A stretch of 52,948 nucleotides of DNA, taken from contig CAZRWL010000006.1 of the NCBI GenBank assembly GCA_964603935.1, positions 1 through 52,948 of the forward strand, in the 5' to 3' direction. Shown here piece after piece: positions 7,738-15,987 of this stretch. The notes beneath the pieces are model-generated. The model had not been told where the DNA came from. It saw only the letters and a program-made list of their open reading frames with translations, and made no database searches. How positions within the stretch are numbered: position 1 is the stretch's first letter; each line of letters starts with the position of its first letter. A program made the position numbers and the translations under genes. This stretch comes from GWB1-37-8 sp964603935 (GTDB lineage: Bacteria > Patescibacteriota > Microgenomatia > Levybacterales > UBA12049).

Positions 7738-7824
7738 ATAGATAAACGAAGATTTAATAATCCAGGCGGAAATTTTAGAAGAAATCCAAGGAGAAATTTT
7801 GGCAGAAGATTTCCTCAGAAAATA
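7738..7824 (+). other. Probable translated N-terminal extension of the helicase, starting with AUA
   Basis: 29 codons in frame with the helicase and free of stops encode an Arg/Asn/Gly-rich segment (RRFNNPGGNF, then RRNPRRNFGRRF). This is the kind of basic RNA-binding arm often found on DEAD-box proteins. There is no ATG, GTG or TTG in frame between here and the ATG at 7825. The first codon, ATA at 7738, stands exactly where the start codon of a leaderless mRNA would be. Either AUA starts translation, or the mRNA has a roughly 85-base leader that happens to look coding, or one base is wrong in the assembly. Confidence 0.5.
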
Positions 7825-8955
7825 ATGCCAAATAGCGAATTAATTGCTGTGATTGCCGCAACCAAAGCTATTAATCAAACAAAGCAAACACAGCCGGAAA
7901 TAGAATATGTTCCGACAAATAAATTTGAGGATTTTAAAATCTCCCCACAAGTTCTGGGAAATATAAAACTTAAAGGCTACACAGTTCCTACTCCAATTCA
8001 AGATCAGGTAATGTATTCCATAATTGAAGGACGGGACGTTATTGGTATTGCTAATACGGGTACAGGCAAAACTGCTGCTTTTTTGATTCCCTTGGTGGAT
8101 AAGGTCTTTAGAAATAAAACGGAACAAGTTTTGATCGTTGCTCCGACTCACGAATTAGTTCTTCAAATTCAGGATGAGCTTCATGGTTTTGCCAGAGGAC
8201 TTGGATTGCATTCGGTTTTGTGCATCGGAGGCGTAAGTATGGGAAAGCAGATTTCAAATCTAAGACAAAATCCTCATTTTGTAATTGGCACACCCGGAAG
8301 ATTAAAAGATTTGATTGAAACAAGAAGCTTGAATTTATCAAAATTCCGCAATGTTATTCTGGATGAAGCAGACCGCATGGTTGACATAGGCTTTATCAAA
8401 GATATCAAATATTTTATTTCCCTTCTTTCTCCTATTCGTCAATCGCTTTTCTTTTCGGCAACAATTTCAGGAAAAGTAAAAGAGATTTTACAGAATTTTG
8501 TTAGAAATCCAATCACAGTATCCGTTAAAAAACAAGAAACTGCGGAAAATATAGAACAGGAAATTGTTAGGCTTAATCCCGGACAAAATAAAGTTGACAA
8601 GCTGCACGATTTACTAAGAACTCCAGGCTTTGAAAAAGTGCTTATTTTTGGAAGAACAAAATGGGGAGTACAAAAATTAACCGAGGAATTAGTGAGACGC
8701 GGATTTAGGGCTGGAGCAATTCATGGAAATAAAAGACAAAATCAAAGGCAAAAAGTCCTGGAAGCATTTAAATCCAACGAAATTCAAGTACTTCTAGCAA
8801 CAGATGTTGCTTCCCGCGGACTGGATATCCCGGACGTAAGTCATGTGATTAATTATGACATGCCGGAATCATATGAGGTCTATGTCCACAGAATCGGACG
8901 GACAGGAAGAATAGACAAAAAAGGCACTGCCCTAACATTCCTCGAAGGAGTATAA
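7825..8955 (+). CDS. DEAD-box ATP-dependent RNA helicase
   Basis: 376 residues from the first ATG; the reading frame probably begins at 7738 (see the separate entry). The superfamily-2 motifs occur in order: a Q-motif region (GYTVPTPIQ), motif I ANTGTGKT, Ia PTHELVLQ, GTPGR, motif II DEAD, motif III SAT, then in the second RecA lobe motif V ATDVASRGLDIP and motif VI HRIGRTGR. The protein stops soon after motif VI, so there is no C-terminal RNA-binding tail; the basic arm is at the other end. Such helicases remodel rRNA during ribosome assembly or assist mRNA decay. The stop codon overlaps the promoter of the next gene. Confidence 0.92.
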   Translation: MPNSELIAVIAATKAINQTKQTQPEIEYVPTNKFEDFKISPQVLGNIKLKGYTVPTPIQDQVMYSIIEGRDVIGIANTGTGKTAAFLIPLVDKVFRNKTEQVLIVAPTHELVLQIQDELHGFARGLGLHSVLCIGGVSMGKQISNLRQNPHFVIGTPGRLKDLIETRSLNLSKFRNVILDEADRMVDIGFIKDIKYFISLLSPIRQSLFFSATISGKVKEILQNFVRNPITVSVKKQETAENIEQEIVRLNPGQNKVDKLHDLLRTPGFEKVLIFGRTKWGVQKLTEELVRRGFRAGAIHGNKRQNQRQKVLEAFKSNEIQVLLATDVASRGLDIPDVSHVINYDMPESYEVYVHRIGRTGRIDKKGTALTFLEGV

Positions 8956-8962
8956 TAACCAT
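8951..8962 (+). promoter_or_regulatory. -10 box of the GIY-YIG gene, overlapping the helicase stop codon
   Basis: TATAAT at 8951-8956 contains the helicase TAA stop (8953-8955), and 6 bases separate it from a GTG at 8963. Confidence 0.55.
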
Positions 8963-9235
8963 GTGAGCTACACGGTCTACATTCTTCACACATCTTCCAA
9001 CACTTTCTATACAGGGCAGACAAATAATCTGGAAAAGAGATTAAAAGAGCATAGAAATAAAACCAGCAAATCCGCAAAGTATATGCGGAGGTTTAAATCA
9101 TTCGAATTAGTTTACAAGGAAATTCACCCCACGCTCTCGCAAGCTTTAAAACGCGAAGCCCACATTAAGAAACTCTCCCACTCAGCAAAAGAGTTATTGA
9201 TCAAAAAGAAATCTCCAACTAGCTTGACATTATAG
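8963..9235 (+). CDS. Small GIY-YIG nuclease-domain protein
   Basis: 90 residues, essentially one GIY-YIG domain. YTVYIL near residue 3 and FYTGQT near 15 are the two halves of the signature, with the Y-I-G of the second half varied to Y-T-G. NNLEKRLKEH carries the conserved arginine, and a glutamate is in REAHIKKL near 66. The family (UPF0213/YhbQ-like) is widespread, and some members have nuclease activity; the cellular role is unclear. The start is GTG, supported by the -10 box 6 bases upstream. Confidence 0.82.
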   Translation: MSYTVYILHTSSNTFYTGQTNNLEKRLKEHRNKTSKSAKYMRRFKSFELVYKEIHPTLSQALKREAHIKKLSHSAKELLIKKKSPTSLTL

Positions 9236-9260
9236 GCTTAATGTGGTATAATATTCTTTC
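9224..9260 (+). promoter_or_regulatory. Consensus sigma-70-type promoter
   Basis: TTGACA (9224-9229), 17 bases, then an extended -10 TGgTATAAT (hexamer 9247-9252); the ATG at 9261 is 8 bases on. Both boxes match the consensus perfectly, so a housekeeping sigma factor of the standard type is implied. Confidence 0.75.
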
Positions 9261-9689
9261 ATGAAAAATATATACCAAATCATAAGCAAAAATCTCTCAA
9301 ATGCCCGAAAAAATCTAAAAAACTTGACATCCGAATGGCTAAGTTCGATCAAAAAGGGCTTTTCTTTCTACAATAGAAATACTGAGTTATTGGCTATATG
9401 GACAGTATTATTCCTAACTATTACAGGACTATTTGTTCTTGCAATTAACAGTAATATTTTAGTTATACTTCTTCTTTTTATATTCGCAATTGCGATAATG
9501 TTTGCAGGCACATTAGCTGCAGCATATTATCTACACACCATAAAATATCGCAAACAGAAACAGTTTGTGTCTAAAGCCCACAATATCCTTAATAAATCTT
9601 TTAAATTAAGATCCCTGATTTCCTTCATAAGAATCCCGCACATCTCAATTCTCAATACCCTTGCAAAAAACTTCAGATTAGCTTCTTGA
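9261..9689 (+). CDS. Small membrane protein of unknown function
   Basis: 142 residues. A basic amphipathic N-terminus (1-42) precedes two membrane helices at about 45-66 and 68-92, then a basic cytoplasmic-looking tail of 50 residues. No family is recognised. It has the strongest promoter seen in the window, suggesting good expression. The next gene has its own promoter directly after the stop. Confidence 0.6.
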   Translation: MKNIYQIISKNLSNARKNLKNLTSEWLSSIKKGFSFYNRNTELLAIWTVLFLTITGLFVLAINSNILVILLLFIFAIAIMFAGTLAAAYYLHTIKYRKQKQFVSKAHNILNKSFKLRSLISFIRIPHISILNTLAKNFRLAS

Positions 9690-9695
9690 TTCTGG

Positions 9696-9707
9696 TATAA
9701 TAAATCC
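9696..9707 (+). promoter_or_regulatory. -10 box, leaderless spacing before a GTG start
   Basis: TGgTATAAT with its hexamer at 9696-9701, then 6 bases, then GTG at 9708. Confidence 0.6.
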
Positions 9708-10262
9708 GTGAAGCGGCTCATAAACTATAAATACAAAGGTCTCACTCTAATTTTTATAAGCATTCTGCTCACGATTTTTCTATCCGGAAATCATTTCCTG
9801 AATCAAGCTATTGTTAATACCTCAAGTATTCCTATAATTGGCTCTTTTATTGCAGGCATACTTTATGTTTCTGCATCTACAACCGCGTTTGGCGTATTTA
9901 TTCTGCTGAGTTTATCGAAAAATTTATCAGCAATAGAGATCGCTATATTTGCCGGACTTGGAGGAGCAGTAGCTGATTTTGTTATTTTTCGTTTTATAAG
10001 AGGAGACTTAATTGGAGAAATTAAGCCGATTTACAATCGCCTCGGAGGCAGACATCTCACGCGCTTAATGTACCATAAATACTTCAGATGGAGCTTGCCT
10101 ATCATTGGAGCTATCATTATCGCATCTCCTTTTCCCGATGAGGTAGGAATAACTTTAATGGGCTTATCTAAAATAAAAAACTATCAATTTGCTTTGCTAT
10201 CCTTTGTTCTGGACGCAGTCGGAATTTTTCTTCTTGTTTCTGCGTTTTCCTTAATAAAATAA
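9708..10262 (+). CDS. Integral membrane protein, possibly DedA/VTT-like
   Basis: 184 residues with four to five hydrophobic segments (about 12-27, 38-70, 78-95, 125-145, 155-182). The segment near 130-150 has small residues with P-x-P-D-E, like the re-entrant proline/acidic loops of SNARE-associated (DedA/VTT) proteins thought to move polyprenyl or phospholipids; the similarity is weak. The start is GTG, chosen by its fit to the promoter. The 3-prime end overlaps convergent dgkA by 12 bases, next to a probable lipid-carrier recycling pair. Confidence 0.6.
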   Translation: MKRLINYKYKGLTLIFISILLTIFLSGNHFLNQAIVNTSSIPIIGSFIAGILYVSASTTAFGVFILLSLSKNLSAIEIAIFAGLGGAVADFVIFRFIRGDLIGEIKPIYNRLGGRHLTRLMYHKYFRWSLPIIGAIIIASPFPDEVGITLMGLSKIKNYQFALLSFVLDAVGIFLLVSAFSLIK

Positions 10263-10634
10263 TTTCAATGCGTAGGGTGTAAATATCAGGATGCCGACAA
10301 TCACCGATCCGATTGACGCTACTAAAACCATTCCTGCGGCAACATCTTTTGCGATTTTTGCCTCTTTTCTATGCTCTGATGTAATAAGGTTAACCATTTC
10401 CTCTATTGAGGTATTCACCATTTCAGATGATATAACAAGCAAAATCATTACCCCCAAAATACCCATTTCAAATGGACTTACATGAAAATATAAGCTTGCC
10501 AGAATAACTATCAATGCTATTAAAAAATCAATTCTTAAATTACGGTTATATCTTAACGCATGCCAAAGCCCTTCAAATGCATATCCGAAAGATTTTATAA
10601 ACGATTTATTGTAAACCGTGTCCACACTAATCAT
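10251..10634 (-). CDS. dgkA: Diacylglycerol/undecaprenol kinase (DgkA family)
   Basis: 127 residues with three membrane helices. The family core reads EMVNTSIEEMVN followed by HRKEAKIAKDVAAGMVL, containing the glutamates that bind Mg-ATP and the conserved K-D-x-A-A-G. Gram-positive-type members phosphorylate undecaprenol to its monophosphate, replenishing the lipid carrier for wall and glycan synthesis. The gene follows the PAP2 gene after 3 bases, consistent with joint lipid-phosphate recycling. Confidence 0.88.
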   Translation of the reverse strand: MISVDTVYNKSFIKSFGYAFEGLWHALRYNRNLRIDFLIALIVILASLYFHVSPFEMGILGVMILLVISSEMVNTSIEEMVNLITSEHRKEAKIAKDVAAGMVLVASIGSVIVGILIFTPYALKLFY

Positions 10635-10637
10635 AAA

Positions 10638-11225
10638 TCATCCCAAAAATAGTTGCCTGCTAATAATATACACTATTAATGTTAGCACTAACCCTAAAAT
10701 AGTTCCAATTGCGGTTTCCATAAACGTGTGCTCTTTTGTTTTAATCCGAGCCCACGCAAGAACAGGAATTAAAAGCAACAAAAGAAAATAATATCCCCCA
10801 TAAACAATGCCCATAAATAGCACAACCGATGTGGCAGTGGCAAGATGTATGCTTGCCTTAACCCACCTATTAACAATTACTATCGTTACCAATCCCAGAA
10901 GAAGCGCAAAAAATCCAACATATAGAATTTTTGGAGCACTAAGAACGATAAGAGACAATAAATAGCAAGACATAATAAATGCGGAAAATAAAAAAAGTAG
11001 AGGTCTTTGCTCTCTTTTGGAGACATCAAAATTGGAAAATTTCCCAAGCATTACTCCTATGAGTACAAAAACAGCAACCGCCAATACAAAAGCGTAGGAA
11101 AAAACTGACCATTTCAAAGCGCTGTAGTAGTTTTGGTTAATTTTCGAAACCAAAATAAATGGCACGGGAAATAAAATAAATATCGGCCCTAGAAAAAAAG
11201 ATATTGCCTTGGCAATTGTCATCAT
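10638..11225 (-). CDS. PAP2-like membrane phosphatase
   Basis: 195 residues, about six membrane helices. The three PAP2 motifs can be seen in weakened form: KREQRP for K-x6-R-P, KASIH for P-S-G-H, and ARIKTKEHTFMETAIG for S-R-x5-H-x3-D, with E in place of the final D. Members dephosphorylate lipid phosphates such as undecaprenyl diphosphate or phosphatidic acid. Its place between gltX and dgkA, all on one strand with gaps of 3-5 bases, suggests lipid-carrier recycling. The changed catalytic positions leave some doubt about activity. Confidence 0.65.
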   Translation of the reverse strand: MMTIAKAISFFLGPIFILFPVPFILVSKINQNYYSALKWSVFSYAFVLAVAVFVLIGVMLGKFSNFDVSKREQRPLLFLFSAFIMSCYLLSLIVLSAPKILYVGFFALLLGLVTIVIVNRWVKASIHLATATSVVLFMGIVYGGYYFLLLLLIPVLAWARIKTKEHTFMETAIGTILGLVLTLIVYIISRQLFLG

Positions 11226-11230
11226 GGATG

Positions 11231-12481
11231 TTATCCTAATACTTTTTTAATTCTTTCCAATGCTTTTTCTTTCCCTAAAATCTCCAAAGACTCAGGCAGC
11301 GGCAACCCTTTCTCGAAACCTGTTATAATTTTATACAAAAGACTCCCTTTTGCTTTATGCAGGCTTAATGCTTCCTTCATCGCCGAGAGAATCGCTCTCC
11401 CATTCCAGTTTCCAATTTTTGAAAATTTTTCTAAAAGAGTTTTGGCAACATTTTTTTCTTCATCCGTTAATTCCGCAATTTTGGAGATAACAAGATTTTT
11501 AAAGTCATTAAGCGTTTTCATTCTGGTTTTCGCTAATTCTATAACTTTATCTGCATTTTCCTCTCTTATTACATTCAATACCTCTTTGTCATCTTTATAA
11601 AAATCAGCGATTTGAGATTTGAGATTTCCCCCGCTGGGGACAGGTAAGTTTTGAGATTTCCTAATGTATTCACCATTTACCCAATCCAGTTTTTGAATAT
11701 CGAAAATCGGGGAATTTGTATTTACGTCTTTAAGATCGAAAAGTTTTATCATTTCCTGTAAATCCATAATCTCTTTTTCCCCTCCGGGATTCCAGCCTAA
11801 AAATGCCATAAAATTAAGAAGCGCTTCTTTGAGATATCCTTCTTTTTGGTAATCCAATGCAGACTTTGCCCCATGTCTTTTGGACAACTTTGTTTTATCC
11901 GGACCTAGAATAACAGGCAGGTGAGCAAAAACTGGCAGTTCCCAACCAAAAGACTCATAGAGTAAGATATGCTTTGGTGTTGAGGAAATCCATTCGTCTC
12001 CGCGGATTACGTGGGAAATTTCCATAAGATGATCATCCACTACATTTGCCAAATGGTACGTTGGAAATCCGTCAGATTTCAGAATAACAAAATCTTCGAT
12101 AACATCTGTTTTAAAAGAAATTTTTTTATTACCTATGGCATCTGTCCAGGATATTTCTCTGCTCCCGGGAATTTTAAACCGTACTGCCCCCTCGTCAATA
12201 TATGCAAATTCTTTGCTCAAAAGCTTATCGACATGCTCTTTGTAAATATTTTTTCTTTCCGATTGAACATACTCTTCATCCCACGAAATTCCCAACCATG
12301 TAAGAATTTCGAAAATTGCCTCTTTCGCTCCGGGAACAATTCTGGCCTGATCCGTATCTTCAATCCGCACGATAAATTTTCCATTGTTATGCTTGGCAAA
12401 TAAATAATTAAAAAAAGCAGTTCTTGTATTTCCAATATGCGGAATTCCGGTTGGGCTTGGCGCAATTCTAACTCTCACCAT
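11231..12481 (-). CDS. gltX: Glutamyl-tRNA synthetase
   Basis: 416 residues, class I. The HIGH motif appears as HIGN at 15-18 and the KMSKS motif as KLSKR in GPDKTKLSKRHGA. Between them lie the Rossmann fold and the region holding FLGWNPGG; a helical anticodon-binding domain follows. It is shorter than the usual 460-490. About residues 275-292 (NLPVPSGGNLKSQIADF) are encoded by short AAATCTC repeats and look like a small insertion. The organism may use this enzyme also for Glu-tRNA-Gln in the transamidation route; no GlnRS or GatCAB is in the window. It is the first gene of an operon with the PAP2 and dgkA genes. A TACAAT box lies 15 bases upstream. Confidence 0.95.
   Translation of the reverse strand: MVRVRIAPSPTGIPHIGNTRTAFFNYLFAKHNNGKFIVRIEDTDQARIVPGAKEAIFEILTWLGISWDEEYVQSERKNIYKEHVDKLLSKEFAYIDEGAVRFKIPGSREISWTDAIGNKKISFKTDVIEDFVILKSDGFPTYHLANVVDDHLMEISHVIRGDEWISSTPKHILLYESFGWELPVFAHLPVILGPDKTKLSKRHGAKSALDYQKEGYLKEALLNFMAFLGWNPGGEKEIMDLQEMIKLFDLKDVNTNSPIFDIQKLDWVNGEYIRKSQNLPVPSGGNLKSQIADFYKDDKEVLNVIREENADKVIELAKTRMKTLNDFKNLVISKIAELTDEEKNVAKTLLEKFSKIGNWNGRAILSAMKEALSLHKAKGSLLYKIITGFEKGLPLPESLEILGKEKALERIKKVLG
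11607..11630. repeat. Short AAATCTC-type tandem repeat inside gltX
   Basis: On the minus strand AAATCTC AAATCTC AAATCGC runs as near-perfect heptamers inside the coding frame (NLKSQIADF), next to a GC-rich palindromic CCCCAGCGGGG. It is of the same kind as the heptamers in recJ. Confidence 0.5.
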
Positions 12482-12493
12482 AGTTTCGATGTA

Positions 12494-12522
12494 TTGATTG
12501 TACTTGAATTTTTCTTTATACT
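12494..12522 (+). promoter_or_regulatory. Promoter of the 12557 gene
   Basis: TTGATT (12494-12499), 17 bases, TATACT (12517-12522). Transcription would begin near 12529, at the foot of the hairpin 12526-12551. Confidence 0.55.
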
Positions 12523-12525
12523 CAA

Positions 12526-12551
12526 GGTGCGTGCAGTTTCATGCACGCACC
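12526..12551 (+). promoter_or_regulatory. 5-prime leader hairpin directly before the start codon
   Basis: GGTGCGTGCA (12526-12535) pairs perfectly with TGCACGCACC (12542-12551) around a 6-base loop. The ATG is 5 bases after the stem. With the predicted start of transcription at its foot, the hairpin would occupy the whole leader. No T-run follows, so it is not a terminator. Confidence 0.6.
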
Positions 12552-12556
12552 AAGGT

Positions 12557-13603
12557 ATGCCTACTTTAAGTAAAACTACAAAAGAAACTAAAATAATTCT
12601 TAAATGGGGAGGGATTTTACTAGGCATAATCTTTCTTTTTTTAATAGCAATGCGATTTGTTGCCATTATTAAAGAGGGCTTAACGCCAAAGCCTGCGCCT
12701 GCGGCATCATTTGGCAAATTGCACCCGGTTTTCCCGAATCAGCAGGAGAAAAACATTAGCTATTCTCTCGATACTCTTACGGGTTTTCTTCCAAGTTTCC
12801 CCGACCGAATAAAAGTACACAAAGTAGTTGCGAACCCGCCAAATTTACTCGCGCTTGACAAAACAGAGGCGAAAGTTGCTCAAATTGGCTTTACATCCAA
12901 AGGAACTCGAATCGTAGAAGACATATATCAGTGGGTAGATAAAGGATCTGATCTTCAAAGAAGAATAACAATAAATATTTTTACATCCGATCTCACCATC
13001 TTCTCTCCCTATCTGGTAACACCGTCTTTACAAACCTTAGGTAATTCGAATAAAGACGATGAGAAAAATAATGCGGCTGACCTGGCCAAATCATTTCTTT
13101 CAAGCGTGTCTTTGCTGTCTGACGATCTAGATCAGGAAAAAACAAAAATTACTTTTTACTCAATAGAGAAAAGCGCGCTTGTCCCAACATCGAAAATTGC
13201 ACTTGCAAAAATCGCAAGAGTTGATTTTTTCCAAAAAAACATAAACGGTCTCCCAATTTATTACGAAAAAGGTACTCAATCAACCATTAGTTTTACAATC
13301 GGAAAAGAAAACGATCAATTAAAAGTAGTCGATGCCAGATATTTTCATAAAGCTATTTCGGAAATCGCATCGGAATATGCAATAAAAAGTGCTGATTTCG
13401 CATTTTCGGAATTAAAAAAAGGAAAAGCATACATAGCATCCAACCCACAAAATACATCCGAAGTTGCTGTCAAAAATATTTTCATGGGATATTATATTGG
13501 AGAAACACAGCAAGAGTTTTTGGTGCCGATTTTTGTTTTTGTTGGAGACAACGATTTTATCGCTTATATTTCCGCAGTTAAGGATGAATGGATAAGTAAT
13601 TAA
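12557..13603 (+). CDS. Membrane-anchored extracytoplasmic protein, unknown
   Basis: 348 residues from the ATG at 12557; the frame is open further upstream but that part is the promoter and the gltX start region. Residues 12-38 form a membrane anchor after a short basic tail. The remaining about 305 residues are hydrophilic with many beta-type stretches, so they are probably extracytoplasmic. I recognise no domain. The expression signal is unusual: a promoter and a strong hairpin directly before the ATG. The 3-prime end overlaps convergent dacA by 26 bases. Confidence 0.65.
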   Translation: MPTLSKTTKETKIILKWGGILLGIIFLFLIAMRFVAIIKEGLTPKPAPAASFGKLHPVFPNQQEKNISYSLDTLTGFLPSFPDRIKVHKVVANPPNLLALDKTEAKVAQIGFTSKGTRIVEDIYQWVDKGSDLQRRITINIFTSDLTIFSPYLVTPSLQTLGNSNKDDEKNNAADLAKSFLSSVSLLSDDLDQEKTKITFYSIEKSALVPTSKIALAKIARVDFFQKNINGLPIYYEKGTQSTISFTIGKENDQLKVVDARYFHKAISEIASEYAIKSADFAFSELKKGKAYIASNPQNTSEVAVKNIFMGYYIGETQQEFLVPIFVFVGDNDFIAYISAVKDEWISN

Positions 13604-14519
13604 TATTTCCCGACAGAGAATACAAAAGGCTGCTTGTGTCCAAAAAACGATCCAAACTATTCATAATCACAATAATAAGCGTGTGTTTTTCGCCCTTATC
13701 ATCTGTTTCTATTTTTGAGGTAACCAGGACCTGTCCTGCTTCCTGCGTATTCCCTGTTTTTATGCCATTTACGCCCTGCACTCCCAATAGCTTGTTGAGA
13801 TTTTTTAATAAATATTTATTTTCGCCTGCCACATCAGTTATTTCCCAGGTTTTCGTTGAGACTATTTTGGCAAACGTTTTGTTTTTTAAGGCAATCGATG
13901 CTAATTGAGCCAGATCCAAAGGAGTTGTGTAATCACGGCTGTCCTCAAGGCCTATTGAATCTGCAAAATTAGTGCCTTTAAGATTCAATGATTTTGCTTT
14001 TTCATTCATTTTCTTAACAAATGCCGTTTCTCCGCCCGGATAGTTTTGAGCCAAAACCAAAGCTGCATCATTACCTGACGGAAGAAGCATTGCATACAGA
14101 ATGTCCTCGAACAACAATTGTTCTCCTATTTCAAATCCCACATTAACTCCCTCTACTTTTTCTGTTTTTATTGTCAAAATATCGTTCATTTTATAATAAT
14201 CCAACGCTATCAATGCAGTCATAATCTTTGTAGTGGATGCCATAGAAAATAAAAGGTTCGGATTTTTTGAGAATAAAACAGTCTTTGAATCCTTATCCAT
14301 TATGACAACCGCTTTTGCAGAGATACCGGGATTTATCGGAGATTTAAAAACCGGATATGCCGAATAAGATAAATTAAGAGGAAAACTTCTTATCTTTCTA
14401 TCAAAATTGTAATATCTTAAAAATATATCAAAGAGAGCTGCTCCGGCCAAAAAGAAAAGGCCGAGTAAAACAAGTATATACAGCAACAATCTTCGTTTTT
14501 TTTTAATGAAGCTTTTCAT
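13578..14519 (-). CDS. dacA: D-alanyl-D-alanine carboxypeptidase (PBP5-like, peptidase S11)
   Basis: 313 residues with an N-terminal membrane anchor (about 11-33). The penicillin-binding motifs are all present: S-x-x-K at 95-98 (STTK, nucleophile Ser95), SGN at 148-150 and KTG at 254-256. The enzyme trims the terminal D-Ala from peptidoglycan stem peptides outside the membrane, controlling cross-linking. The C-terminal beta domain of E. coli PBP5 is absent, and anchoring is at the N-terminus instead. It overlaps the end of aspS by 17 bases and is co-transcribed with it. Confidence 0.92.
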   Translation of the reverse strand: MKSFIKKKRRLLLYILVLLGLFFLAGAALFDIFLRYYNFDRKIRSFPLNLSYSAYPVFKSPINPGISAKAVVIMDKDSKTVLFSKNPNLLFSMASTTKIMTALIALDYYKMNDILTIKTEKVEGVNVGFEIGEQLLFEDILYAMLLPSGNDAALVLAQNYPGGETAFVKKMNEKAKSLNLKGTNFADSIGLEDSRDYTTPLDLAQLASIALKNKTFAKIVSTKTWEITDVAGENKYLLKNLNKLLGVQGVNGIKTGNTQEAGQVLVTSKIETDDKGEKHTLIIVIMNSLDRFLDTSSLLYSLSGNINYLSIHP

Positions 14520-15807
14520 CTACTCGCTCCATATCCCGGGGAAAAAGACTCGCCTCTCTCACATTTTTTAAATCAAGCAGCTTCATTGTCACTCTTTCCA
14601 AGCCAAAAGAAAATCCTCCCTCAGGAGGCATGCCATATTTAAATGCCTGAAGATACATCATAAAACTTTTGGGATTCATACCTCGATCTTTAATTGACTT
14701 CACCAGATCGCCGTAATCATGCCTTCTTTGGCTTCCGCTCAATATTTCCAAACCCTTAAACAAAAGATCGTAGCTTAAGGAATATTCCGGATTCTTTGGA
14801 TCCGGCATTGTATAAAATGGCTTAGCGAGTGTTGGAAAATGAGTAATGGTAACAAAATCACTGCCATGCTTTTCTTTTGCCCATTTACAGATGTCAATTT
14901 CGTCCTGAGGAGCCAAGTCTTTTTCTCTTCTTGAGTCTCTGCCAAATTCTTGGAAAATAATTTCTTGCGCCTCACGCAGAGTAAGTCTGGGAATTTTTCC
15001 AAATGCAACTTCCGCCTTGTAAAAATCTTGAACGTGCTTCAGCATTTTGACAGCAGTTGACTCCAGAAGATCAAGCAGTTCTTCGAATTCAACAAAGCCG
15101 AATTCGCAATCCATTTGTGTTGTTTCCGATAAATGACGGGTGGTAACAGACGGTTCTGCTCTGTAAGCATGCGCAATTGTATAGACCCGTTCGAAAACCG
15201 GCACCAGCATCTGCTTGTACAACTGAGGACTTTGCGAAAGAAGAGCTTTGCGTCCGTAATAATCAACTCCAAAAAGCTCAGCTCCTCCTTCTGTTGAACT
15301 TGCTACAATTGTCGGCACAACTATCTCCGTACAGCCTAAATCTTCAGCTGCTTTTTTAAAACCCTCAAGTACTTTTGACTGGACTTTGAAAATTTTTGAA
15401 ATTTTTGGATGGCGAAGAGTTAGGCTCCGATGATCCAAAAGTGTTGGGAGTTCGAGATTGAGATCTTTTCCTCCCATGTCAAAAGGCAAAACTTCCGCTT
15501 TGGACAGAATTGTAATTTCTTGGGCTTCAAGCTCAACCGAACCTGCAGCTGAATTTTTATCAACAGCATTTTCAGGCCTCTTTTTAACTAATCCTTCTAT
15601 TTTAACAACAAACTCCGATCTTAATTCTTTCGCAGTTTCGTATGCGCTTGGCGAAACTTGAGCATTTACAACTATTTGCAGAAACCCCGATCTGTCCCGA
15701 AGACTCAAAAATATAAGCTTGCCGTGATCCCGCCGAAGATGCACCCACCCTTTAACCGCAGCCTTTTCATTTATTTTACTCGTTGTTTCCGAAATCAATG
15801 TCCGCAT
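14503..15807 (-). CDS. aspS: Aspartyl-tRNA synthetase, archaeal-type (probably non-discriminating)
   Basis: 434 residues; the ATG at 15807 is preferred over a GTG one codon upstream because it lies 7 bases after TACAAT. Class II: an N-terminal OB-fold (about 1-105), then the catalytic core with SQSPQLYKQ, RAEPSVTTRHLSE (motif 2) and FGLERVTMKLL (motif 3). The bacterial GAD insertion is missing, and length and motifs match archaeal/eukaryotic AspRS. Such enzymes often also charge tRNA-Asn, which GatCAB then amidates; that is known for the family and inferred here. The gene is first in an operon with dacA. Confidence 0.94.
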   Translation of the reverse strand: MRTLISETTSKINEKAAVKGWVHLRRDHGKLIFLSLRDRSGFLQIVVNAQVSPSAYETAKELRSEFVVKIEGLVKKRPENAVDKNSAAGSVELEAQEITILSKAEVLPFDMGGKDLNLELPTLLDHRSLTLRHPKISKIFKVQSKVLEGFKKAAEDLGCTEIVVPTIVASSTEGGAELFGVDYYGRKALLSQSPQLYKQMLVPVFERVYTIAHAYRAEPSVTTRHLSETTQMDCEFGFVEFEELLDLLESTAVKMLKHVQDFYKAEVAFGKIPRLTLREAQEIIFQEFGRDSRREKDLAPQDEIDICKWAKEKHGSDFVTITHFPTLAKPFYTMPDPKNPEYSLSYDLLFKGLEILSGSQRRHDYGDLVKSIKDRGMNPKSFMMYLQAFKYGMPPEGGFSFGLERVTMKLLDLKNVREASLFPRDMERVDEKLH

Positions 15808-15820
15808 CACAGATATTGTA
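15808..15820 (-). promoter_or_regulatory. -10 box of aspS, leaderless spacing
   Basis: TACAAT on the minus strand (15815-15820) with 7 bases to the ATG at 15807. Confidence 0.5.
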
Positions 15821-15987
15821 CATTAAGCGGTTAACCTTGACAAGATTATCCTTACTGTGTAAAGTTGTAATCCAGATTACAAAATACTGTCAGATTCCTG
15901 TCAGGAAAGTGTCAAGCTAAGCTTGAAAATATAGTCTAAACTTGTTTTCAGTCGCAGGAAAGCGGCTTTATTTTTTTTATATTACAT

